This document shows, in pieces, positions 1 to 6,676 of a DNA stretch of 64,000 bases. A model generated the notes under the pieces. The model ran no database searches. It saw only the letters and a list, made by a program, of their open reading frames with translations, and was not told the DNA's origin. The position numbers and the translations under genes were made by a program. The number at the start of each line of letters is the position of its first letter. Positions within the stretch are counted from its first letter, which is position 1. Origin of the DNA: Neorhizobium sp. JUb45 (GTDB lineage Bacteria > Pseudomonadota > Alphaproteobacteria > Rhizobiales > Rhizobiaceae); the NCBI RefSeq assembly GCF_004343585.1, contig NZ_SLYW01000006.1, forward strand, positions 1 through 64,000, read 5' to 3'.

Positions 1-126
1 ATCATCGAAAGCATCGAGGAGGCACAGGAATTCGCCACGCAGTGGCTATGGACGTACAACAACGAACGGCCCAATATGGGCATCGGCGGCATAACGCCCG
101 CACAGAAACTGAAAATGGCCGCGTGA
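1..126 (+). CDS. IS3-family transposase OrfB, C-terminal 41 residues (partial)
   Basis: The frame is open from the window edge to TGA at 124-126. The 41 residues include WLWTYNNERPNMGIGGITPA, the hallmark C-terminal end of rve/DDE integrase-type transposases of the IS3 family (YNxxRPH-like segment followed by TPA). The catalytic DDE residues would lie upstream and cannot be seen, so activity cannot be judged. Confidence 0.85.
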   Translation: MIESIEEAQEFATQWLWTYNNERPNMGIGGITPAQKLKMAA

Positions 127-166
127 ATTCTACTGCGGAGCCCCGTTAAAAACGGGGGGATTACCA
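1..166 (+). mobile_element. Right end of an IS3-family insertion sequence (partial)
   Basis: This is the 3' end of an insertion sequence whose body lies left of the window. It holds the transposase C-terminus, then a short hairpin at 141-157 (CCCCGTT-AAA-AACGGGG), then a G-rich end finishing in ATTACCA near 166. Read outward-in, the end begins TGGTAATCCCCCC, which fits the 5'-TG...CA-3' tips of IS3-family elements. The left inverted repeat and target duplication are not visible, so the exact boundary is inferred. Confidence 0.6.
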
Positions 167-309
167 CTGGCCGCAAGCGCGGCCGCGTGTTCAGCTATCG
201 ACGATATCTTGCAATTCTAAGCGAGGGCACCGATCCCCTGCCTCTCAGTTCATGAGAAATAGGTGGGCCAAAGGTTCGACTTCATCAAGAGCAAACTTTG
301 GCAATTGAC

Positions 310-741
310 TCAGATTGTGGTCGCACGGAGGGGATTGATAATGTCGATCCCCTGAAAATCTCGCTCATTATCGGTGACAACGATGCAGCTATTGGATTGC
401 GCAATGGCAGCAACGATTGTGTCCAAGGCACTCCGTGGGCGGCCCGTCGCCTTTCCGTGTGCCATTAGCTCGCCCCAGATCAGAGCTGCCTTTTCGTCGA
501 ACGGAAGCACGCGACCAGCAAAAAGCGATTGCGGCCCTTCATTGCCGACAAACCAAGCTTCGAGGGCGGCTCGCTTCTTTCCCGCCGGCTTCTCCAGTAT
601 TCCTCGGTATATCTCGGCGACAGTAAGCGAAGCGATGAATAGATCTTCGTCCGCTTGCTCGGCCATCCATGCCATCAGTGACGTCGAAGGCTCTGGTTTG
701 GTGATATTGCTAAGAATGTTGGTGTCGAGCAAATACCGCAT
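310..741 (-). CDS. VapC-family PIN-domain toxin
   Basis: A 143-residue PIN-domain protein, the usual VapC length. Acidic residues of the PIN active site are visible: Asp in YLLDTNIL at the N-terminus, Glu in TVAEIYRG, Asp in SALDTIVAA, and Asp in VVTDNERDF near the C-terminus. VapC toxins are Mg-dependent ribonucleases, commonly acting on tRNA or rRNA. The ATG at 741 overlaps the stop of the antitoxin gene (TGATG), the standard coupling of a TA operon; a GTG one codon earlier is an alternative start. It sits next to an IS end, typical of horizontally moving TA cassettes. The RNA target is unknown. Confidence 0.88.
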   Translation of the reverse strand: MRYLLDTNILSNITKPEPSTSLMAWMAEQADEDLFIASLTVAEIYRGILEKPAGKKRAALEAWFVGNEGPQSLFAGRVLPFDEKAALIWGELMAHGKATGRPRSALDTIVAAIAQSNSCIVVTDNERDFQGIDIINPLRATTI

Positions 742-1040
742 CACAGATCTATCGCGCGACCTTCTTCGCGTGAACGGGCGGTGTCGAGATCGGCTCCAAC
801 CATCGGTGATCGACGGAGAGCCGCTAGAATGCCACCTTTTTTAGGCGGCTCTCCGGCAAGCGTTTCGCTGACAACGGCACGCAGATTGGCTGCTTCTGGA
901 CCATCTTCTGCCAATCTGCGAGCGAGTGATCTAATTAAACCGCGATCACTGTCCCGCCCGAGCACCTCAAAACGAGCAAGGCCGCGATCGCCCAAGCGGC
1001 TTCTGTAATTCTGAATTGCGCGTGTCTGAGAGCTACCCAT
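741..1040 (-). CDS. VapB-like antitoxin of the adjacent PIN toxin
   Basis: A 99-residue protein beginning MGSSQTRAIQNYRSRLGDRG. The frame stays open upstream to 1304, but the start at 1040 is preceded by an excellent ribosome site (CCGGAGG, six bases before ATG). The sequence has a RAIQNYRxRLxxRG...ARFEVLG block followed by an acidic, Arg-rich tail; my recollection is that proteins of this type often precede VapC in rhizobia. I infer that it binds and neutralises the toxin and represses the operon. I did not see a convincing ribbon-helix-helix or AbrB fold, so the DNA-binding class is unassigned. Confidence 0.72.
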   Translation of the reverse strand: MGSSQTRAIQNYRSRLGDRGLARFEVLGRDSDRGLIRSLARRLAEDGPEAANLRAVVSETLAGEPPKKGGILAALRRSPMVGADLDTARSREEGRAIDL

Positions 1041-1347
1041 CGCATCCTCCGGATATTTCCAGTAATATAGCCGGACACAATGGTCTCTGCAAGTCGTCTG
1101 GAGATAGGATGGGTGGGCTTGGCTGATGAGCCGCATACATGACAATCGTGGGTCAGTGGTCGCAATATCATCAAGACCTTTGAATAGCGCTTCTGTCCGA
1201 GCGAAAAAAGTCATGCGCTGGCGACCAAGCGCCAGCGCCGATTTCATCGACTTGCAAACTCGCCCCGAACTCTCACCCAACCTCAAGTGCGACCAGATTA
1301 CCACCTTGTTCTCTGAGCCAAGTTAAATAAGCAGAACGATCGAGAAC
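1041..1347. other. Intergenic stretch, no supported gene
   Basis: This separates the antitoxin from the end of the broken dehydrogenase-like gene. The minus-strand frame of the antitoxin stays open through most of it, but the residues resemble nothing I recognise and there is no ribosome site. It probably contains the TA promoter and debris. Confidence 0.4.
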
Positions 1348-2277
1348 CTAATACGGAAAATACAGGCCGGGCTGCGTAGGTGGTCCGTCCAGACCTGCCA
1401 GCCTTTCGATGATCATGCTTGTGCCGAGCGCCGTTAGTGCTGCGGCACCACCAGGATGAAATACCGCATGACGGCTTTGCAGCCTTTGTCCGTAGTGGCT
1501 TTCTCCCGCCAACTCGAGGATGATTTCCGTCGATTTCGGTTCGCCGCGGCGGCGCGATGAACTGACCGCTGTGGCGATATTAAATTCCACGTTTTTCGCA
1601 CCGGTTTCCGCGGCCAGACCGGCAACATCGAGGGAGGAAAAGCCTGACGCCTCAATCACCGTCCTATCGATGGCGCGAAAGCTGGTTCTGGCTTTGTCCG
1701 GGCTGCGCCAAATCCAGGCACCGTCGCGACTGGACAGTGCGGATGGCAACATCTTGTTCAGGCGCTCGAAATCTTCCGCGACGGCCGGCCCCCCGCCATC
1801 CTCCTCGTCAACGAGAGCGTTGATGACGATAGTGTCAATTCGTGAGAATGCCTTGGCGCATTCCAAGGTCGCGACAGTCGTGGCACCCACAAGCTATTCG
1901 TAACCCAGCACGATCGCCGATGCTTCGGGTCTGTGCATGTAGACAGCGACTTCGGGCGCGATCTCGAATACACCCCACGATATGCCGAGATGCGGTATGT
2001 TGCGCGCGTGCGCATAGCCGAGGCTTGCCAGCCGTTCGTCCGAATAGAAGATGGCCACAGCGCGAACCGGTCGATCTCCAAGACCTAAATCCGGGGCTTC
2101 GGAGTCGAGGAAGACACCTTCCGCGTTTCCGATCTCATCTGCGGCCTTGCGGGCCTTGCCAAGATCACGGCCACCAATCAGTAACGGAAGCTCACGGTGA
2201 GCGTTGCGCAGAGCATCCGCGGTTCGTCTGCCAATCGAACCAGAGCCATCCATCAACAGTACTGGAGCCGTAGTCAT
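1348..2277 (-). pseudogene. Saccharopine-dehydrogenase-like NAD(P)-binding oxidoreductase, interrupted by an in-frame amber codon
   Basis: Two consecutive reading frames lie in the same phase, separated only by TAG at 1894-1896. The N-terminal half starts at ATG 2277 (AAAGGA upstream) and has a Rossmann nucleotide motif, MDGSGSIGRRTADAL. The C-terminal half continues directly as LVGATTVATLECAKAF and ends at 1348. Joined, the protein is about 309 residues, a plausible full length for a saccharopine-dehydrogenase-like oxidoreductase. The stop lies in GYE-stop-LVGATT, where TGG (Trp) to TAG is the simplest single change. The product is probably non-functional unless the stop is suppressed or is a sequencing error. 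The gene lies next to a LysR regulator and an SDR cluster, which suggests a shared redox pathway. Confidence 0.75.
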
Positions 2278-2408
2278 AAGGCATGTCCTTTCTTCGACGG
2301 AACGTTCGTGGGTCATCGGAAAAAGGTCGTCAGTGGAGGTTTGTTCCGATTGTTCGGCATTCGCGGCGGTTGCTGATCAGACAGGTCCAGACATTCGGGC
2401 GACTAAGC

Positions 2409-3341
2409 TCATACCGGTTGCTGGCGTTCCATGTCCGAGGAGCCGGCCCGAAGCGCGTCAATAAAGGCGCGCAGTGCCGGTGCCATCTGACGCTGCTGCG
2501 GATAGCCGATGAACAGGCCGGGAAAGGGTGCCGACCATGGTGTCAGCAGCGGAATCAATTGGCCGGCTGCGATATGAGGCGTCACGGTGTCCTCGATCGC
2601 AAAGCCAATGCCGATGCCGCTCAAAGTCGCTTTCAGAGCGCTTTCCTTGTCGCTGAACACCAGCGGACCATCAACGGTGACGCTGAACCAGTTGCCGTTT
2701 TCGACGAACTCCCAGGCATAGGGTGTCGGACGGCCCGGCCAGCGCCAGCGGATGCATCGGTGGTTGACAAGATCGCGCGGATGATCGGGATGCCCATGCC
2801 GTTGCAGATAATCCGGCGTTGCCACAGCGATCTGCCGTAGGTCCGGCCCGAGGCGCACCGCAATCATATCCTTTTCGATGACTTCTCCAATGCGAAGGGC
2901 AAGGTCGTAACCCTCTGCGACGATATCGATGACCTCGTCATCCAGAGTGATATCAAGCATCACGTCGGGATATCGGTCGGTGAAGCTTTTCAGAATTGGG
3001 TCGATGTATTTCCGCGCTGCGGACCGGAAAGTATGGACCCTGACAGTGCCGGCGGGCCTTTCACCGGAATGCCTGACCTGCGTTATGGCGCCGCCCAGTT
3101 CGAGCGCTGCAGGCTGCGCCCGTTGAAAGAGATTTTCTCCCGCCTCGGTCAGCGACACATTTCTCGTGGTGCGGTGCAAGAGCCGCACGCCGACATGATC
3201 TTCAAAATTGCGGACCATCTGACTCAGCGCCGAGGGCGAGACGTCCAGTTGTTCGGCCGCACGGCTGAAACTGAGGCATTCTGCCACCGCGATAAAGGCG
3301 CGAAGCTGATTGTAGTCCTGACTGCCGAGAAGTTTGGTCAT
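2409..3341 (-). CDS. LysR-family transcriptional regulator
   Basis: A 310-residue protein of typical LysR length. The N-terminal winged helix-turn-helix is clear (LSFSRAAEQLDVSPSALSQM, residues about 22-42), followed by the conserved RLLHRTTRNVSLTEAG linker and a periplasmic-binding-like effector domain from about residue 95. It is divergent from the SDR gene at 3454. The 112-bp gap holds a perfect palindrome at 3360-3374, its likely operator. The expected role is control of the SDR operon, and perhaps of the broken dehydrogenase gene downstream, in response to a small ligand that cannot be named from sequence. The start lacks a strong ribosome site. Confidence 0.93.
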   Translation of the reverse strand: MTKLLGSQDYNQLRAFIAVAECLSFSRAAEQLDVSPSALSQMVRNFEDHVGVRLLHRTTRNVSLTEAGENLFQRAQPAALELGGAITQVRHSGERPAGTVRVHTFRSAARKYIDPILKSFTDRYPDVMLDITLDDEVIDIVAEGYDLALRIGEVIEKDMIAVRLGPDLRQIAVATPDYLQRHGHPDHPRDLVNHRCIRWRWPGRPTPYAWEFVENGNWFSVTVDGPLVFSDKESALKATLSGIGIGFAIEDTVTPHIAAGQLIPLLTPWSAPFPGLFIGYPQQRQMAPALRAFIDALRAGSSDMERQQPV

Positions 3342-3359
3342 GATCTTTTTCGGAAATTG

Positions 3360-3374
3360 ATTAGCTTGGCTAAT
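3360..3374. promoter_or_regulatory. Palindromic LysR operator candidate
   Basis: ATTAGC-TTG-GCTAAT is a perfect inverted repeat in the divergent gap between the LysR gene and the SDR operon. LysR-type regulators typically bind dyads in such gaps, and an AT-rich stretch follows toward the SDR start. Binding is inferred from position and symmetry. Confidence 0.55.
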
Positions 3375-3453
3375 AAGGTTTGTAATTTTTTACCGTATTA
3401 TAAAGTTTGGCGCCATGTCTCATTTTAGTTGCATCCATTCAAAGGAGCACATC

Positions 3454-4284
3454 ATGACGACTTGGTTCATCACGGGTATTTCGCGCGGGCTTGGCCGTGC
3501 CTTGGCTGAGGCCGCTTTGGCCGAAGGCGATACGGTTATCGGCACTGTGCGAAAAGGACCAGTTTCAATCGATCACCAGACGGGCACGCTTTACGTGCTG
3601 ACTGTCGATGTTGCAGAGACAGGTGCGGCGGAAGCCTGTGTGTCCGAAGCTTACGAGCGTGTCGGCCAGATCGACGTCATCGTCAACAATGCGGGTTACG
3701 GTCTCCTCGGTGCGCTTGAAAGTGCGACCGATGAAGAGGTCGAACGGCTGTTTGCGGTGGATGTCATCGCGCCGTTCCGTATCATCCGGGCCGCCTTGCC
3801 GCATCTTCGCCGGCAGAAGAGTGGTCATATCGTCAACATCACTTCGATCGCCGGGCGTGCGCCATCGACCGGCTCGGCCATGTATTCTGCTGCCAAATCC
3901 GCTCTGGAGGGCATGTCTGCCGCACTGTCGCTCGAAGTTGCGCCGCTTGGCATCAAGGTAACGGCAGTGGCGCCCGGTGCCTTCAGGACGGATTTTCTGT
4001 CCCCCCACTCGATCCGCAAGAGCGGCGAGGCCGATGGCGCCTATGCCGAAACGATCGGGCGCAGCGATGCGGCATTCAATGCCGCAGCCGGTCGGCAGGT
4101 GGGCGATCCCGAGCGTGCCGCCAAGGCTATCATCGCAATGGTTCGCGCAGCCAATCCGCCGCTGCATCTCCTTCTCGGAAGTGATGCTTTACAGCGGGCC
4201 CGTACCAAACTCGACCAAATCGTCGATGAGATCGACGTCTGGGAAGCAACCACGCGCAGCACGGATTATGAGGACAGGCCATGA
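3454..4284 (+). CDS. Short-chain dehydrogenase/reductase (SDR)
   Basis: A 276-residue classical SDR. The NAD(P)-binding motif TGISRGLG lies near the N-terminus, NNAGYG at about residue 80, and the catalytic Ser...YSAAKSA (YxxxK) around residues 130-150. The start at 3454 is chosen because AAAGGAG lies eight bases upstream; the frame extends to 3415 without a ribosome site. The last four bases overlap the next SDR gene, so the two are translationally coupled. The substrate is unknown. The TGxSxGxG motif and the length are seen in many oxidoreductases acting on ketones or aldehydes. Confidence 0.9.
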   Translation: MTTWFITGISRGLGRALAEAALAEGDTVIGTVRKGPVSIDHQTGTLYVLTVDVAETGAAEACVSEAYERVGQIDVIVNNAGYGLLGALESATDEEVERLFAVDVIAPFRIIRAALPHLRRQKSGHIVNITSIAGRAPSTGSAMYSAAKSALEGMSAALSLEVAPLGIKVTAVAPGAFRTDFLSPHSIRKSGEADGAYAETIGRSDAAFNAAAGRQVGDPERAAKAIIAMVRAANPPLHLLLGSDALQRARTKLDQIVDEIDVWEATTRSTDYEDRP

Positions 4285-5036
4285 GCACGGCGACAGGTTC
4301 AAGCTTTGACCTTTCAGGCGAGGTCGCCGTTGTGACGGGAGCTGCGCGTGGCATCGGTCTGGCGACGGTAAAACTGCTCAAGGCAAGGGGCGCCTGCGTT
4401 GTGGCAAGTGATGTCAGTCCTGCAGTCGGCGACCTTGCCGCGCACGACGTCGCGGCTTTTTGCGGCGATGTCTGCGAGGAGAAGACGGCTGCCGGCACCA
4501 TCGCTCTTGCGCTCAAACGTTTCGGCTCGGTGGACATTCTGGTGAACAATGCCGGCCGCACTATTAACAAAACCCTGATCGACATGAGCGTCGCCGACTG
4601 GGATCAGATCATGGCAGTCAACGTGCGGGGCAATTTTCTTCATTCCCGAGAGGCCGTGAAGGTCATGATCGCCCAGGGGGCAGGGGTCGTCGTCAGCGTA
4701 GACTCGATTGTTTCGGCGGTGGGCATGAAGGACACGTCGGTTTATGCCGCCTCGAAGGGTGCGATCGCCCAACTTACCAAAGTTATCGCCGTCGAATACG
4801 GCGACCGCGGTATCCGGGCCAACGCCGTCGCGCCCGGCGTCGTCGTCACCGATATTCTGGACGGTATCGTCGAAGATAGCAGGTCTGCCCTTTCGGGTTA
4901 CGGCGGCGCCCATCCCATCGGGCGTGTCGCCCAGCCAAACGACATTGCGGAAGTTATCGGCTTCCTCGCGTCACCAGCATCCGCATTCATGACGGGTGCG
5001 CTGGTGATGGCGGATGGCGGCTACACCGCAATTTGA
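4281..5036 (+). CDS. Short-chain dehydrogenase/reductase, 3-oxoacyl-ACP-reductase/glucose-dehydrogenase type
   Basis: A 251-residue classical SDR with TGAARGIG (cofactor site), NNAGRT, and the active-site YAASKGA. The C-terminal ASPASAFMTGALVMADGGYTAI is the typical end of FabG-like reductases. The ATG overlaps the stop of the upstream SDR by four bases. It is the second gene of an operon of three SDRs under the divergent LysR regulator. A shared oxidoreductive catabolic or detoxification pathway is likely, but no substrate can be assigned. Confidence 0.9.
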   Translation: MSTATGSSFDLSGEVAVVTGAARGIGLATVKLLKARGACVVASDVSPAVGDLAAHDVAAFCGDVCEEKTAAGTIALALKRFGSVDILVNNAGRTINKTLIDMSVADWDQIMAVNVRGNFLHSREAVKVMIAQGAGVVVSVDSIVSAVGMKDTSVYAASKGAIAQLTKVIAVEYGDRGIRANAVAPGVVVTDILDGIVEDSRSALSGYGGAHPIGRVAQPNDIAEVIGFLASPASAFMTGALVMADGGYTAI

Positions 5037-5051
5037 GAGAAGAAGACAATC

Positions 5052-5758
5052 ATGACCAAGTCCATTCTGATCGTCGCCGCGGAACGTGGCCTCGGCCTCG
5101 GTCTGGCCAGGCAATTCTTTGATCGCGGCTGGTCCGTTGTTGGCACAGCAAGGCAGGGCGCGGATATCCATGATCTACAGCGGATCGGAGACAGTGATCC
5201 TTCCCGCTTGGCGACGGCCTTCATCGACGTGACGGATGCAGCGCAGATTGCACCATTTCTGTCATCACTTGACGATCGCCGGTTCGATGTCATTTTCTTC
5301 AATGCGGGCATCTGGGGCGCATCGCACCAGAATGTCCTCGAAGCGACGGACGCCGAGTTTGCGCAGATCATGCTCACCAATACATTCGCCCGATGCGGCT
5401 GGCCCGCCATTTGCTGGAAAGGCTCGTCATGCCTGGTGGCACAATGGCATTCATGTCGTCACACCGCGGCAGCATTTCTATCAATGTCGAAGGCGGCCTG
5501 GAACTCTATCGGGCAAGCAAAGCTGCATTGAACATGTTGGCGCGCGGCATTTACGCCGAAAACCGCGACAAGGGGCTGACCGTGCTGTCAGTGCATCCGG
5601 GCTGCGTGAAAACGGCCATGGGAACGCTGGATGGCAGTGTCGAGGCCGAAACTGAAATCGAGCCAAGTGTGCTCGGTGTTGCCGATGTGGTCGAAAGACA
5701 CATGGTTTCCGGTGAAAACCTCTATCTGGATTACCAGGACAACCATCTAGACTGGTGA
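5052..5758 (+). pseudogene. Third SDR of the operon, broken by a one-base frameshift
   Basis: The N-terminal part starts at ATG 5052 and reads MTKSILIVAAERGLGLGLAR, a CsgA/Fox2-like SDR beginning. It continues through FFNAGIWGASHQ to LTNTFA at 5390. The protein then continues in another frame as PMRLARHLLERLVMPGG, including the active-site YRASKAAL, and ends at 5758. Reconnecting the halves requires one extra base in the GCCCG at 5388-5392, so a C4 to C3 deletion is the simplest lesion. The reconstructed length is about 235 residues. Both halves are otherwise well preserved, so the break is recent or a sequencing error. Confidence 0.8.
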
Positions 5759-5791
5759 GCTTTGCGGCCTGCGATGTGACAATGGCGGTGA

Positions 5792-6418
5792 CTACCGCCC
5801 CCGAGGCGTCACGGGATCGCAGAATGACAAGGTGCTGGCGCGGCGTATGGCCTGGGCCAGTCGATCGTTGCTCTCGGCCAAAGTCGGAACCTGTCCGTAT
5901 TTGACCGCGGCACGACTGATGGTCTCGTCGATGACCCGCATGGCGGCCGCAACGGTGGCCGCGCAAAGCCTCACCTCGAAATCGGAGGGAGACAGTTCTA
6001 GTCGGGTGGCGATGACGCCAGCCATCAGGTCTTCGGTCGCGCGGGTGGACATGAACCAAGGCTCCAGAAGCGCAGGTTCTTCGTCCAGCCGCGCGATCAG
6101 GTGCACAACAAGCTTGCTGTCCTCGATCTCTTGAGCGTCTATTTTGCTCATGTCGTAATTGATCTCCAAAAAGCGCTCGACGGTCATATCGAGCGGCCAT
6201 TTCTGAAGCTTTGCAGCAAGGTTTTGCGACATGCGGGCAAAGAGAGGCTCAATGCAGCTCTCCTTGGTGCGGAAGTAACGCCACAACGTCCGCTTGGATA
6301 TGCCCGCCGTCTCGGCGATCTCGTCCCCACTCGTGCCGGCTACCCCCTTTTCCAGAAACAGGCGCGCAGCACTTCGTGCCACTTCAATATGGGCCCCGTC
6401 CCGAATTGTCCTGCTCAT
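5792..6418 (-). CDS. TetR-family transcriptional regulator
   Basis: A 208-residue protein with the N-terminal TetR helix-turn-helix (AETAGISKRTLWRYFRTKES, residues about 35-54) and a helical ligand-binding domain behind it. The start at 6418 is supported by TTTGGAG six bases before ATG; a TTG at 6430 is less likely. It lies convergent to the broken SDR and divergent from the prolyl oligopeptidase. The gap holds two related AATG...CATT dyads that are good operator candidates. I infer autoregulation plus control of the neighbouring peptidase or the SDR operon. Confidence 0.9.
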   Translation of the reverse strand: MSRTIRDGAHIEVARSAARLFLEKGVAGTSGDEIAETAGISKRTLWRYFRTKESCIEPLFARMSQNLAAKLQKWPLDMTVERFLEINYDMSKIDAQEIEDSKLVVHLIARLDEEPALLEPWFMSTRATEDLMAGVIATRLELSPSDFEVRLCAATVAAAMRVIDETISRAAVKYGQVPTLAESNDRLAQAIRRASTLSFCDPVTPRGR

Positions 6419-6459
6419 CTGCGTCTCCAAATCACGAATTCTGTAGCTTATATGGCGTA

Positions 6460-6470
6460 AAATGACATTT
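6460..6470. promoter_or_regulatory. AATG-type dyad, possible TetR operator 1
   Basis: AAATGACATTT is an 11-base dyad (one-base centre) 42 bases before the TetR start. It shares the AATGACA half with the larger dyad at 6526-6544. The repeated motif and its location support a TetR-type operator; this is inference. Confidence 0.4.
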
Positions 6471-6525
6471 CCTTAAGGCTCAAATTCGCCGAAGGACGCG
6501 CATCGGAACAATTACACACCACAAT

Positions 6526-6544
6526 AATGACACTAAGTGCCATT
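6526..6544. promoter_or_regulatory. 19-base dyad, possible TetR operator 2
   Basis: AATGACACT-A-AGTGCCATT is symmetric except for one mismatched pair. It sits midway in the divergent gap between the TetR gene and the peptidase gene. Its size fits a TetR operator, and its outer halves match the smaller dyad at 6460-6470. Confidence 0.5.
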
Positions 6545-6676
6545 ATCCGATTTGCCTATGTCAATACATTCGGCTTTGCGCCATCAACCTATTCCCGCCG
6601 GGGCCACCCATGAGAACACCAGCAGCAATTGCCATCTCCCTTTTTTTTCCAGATTCACAACGCGTCCGCCCAGCCC

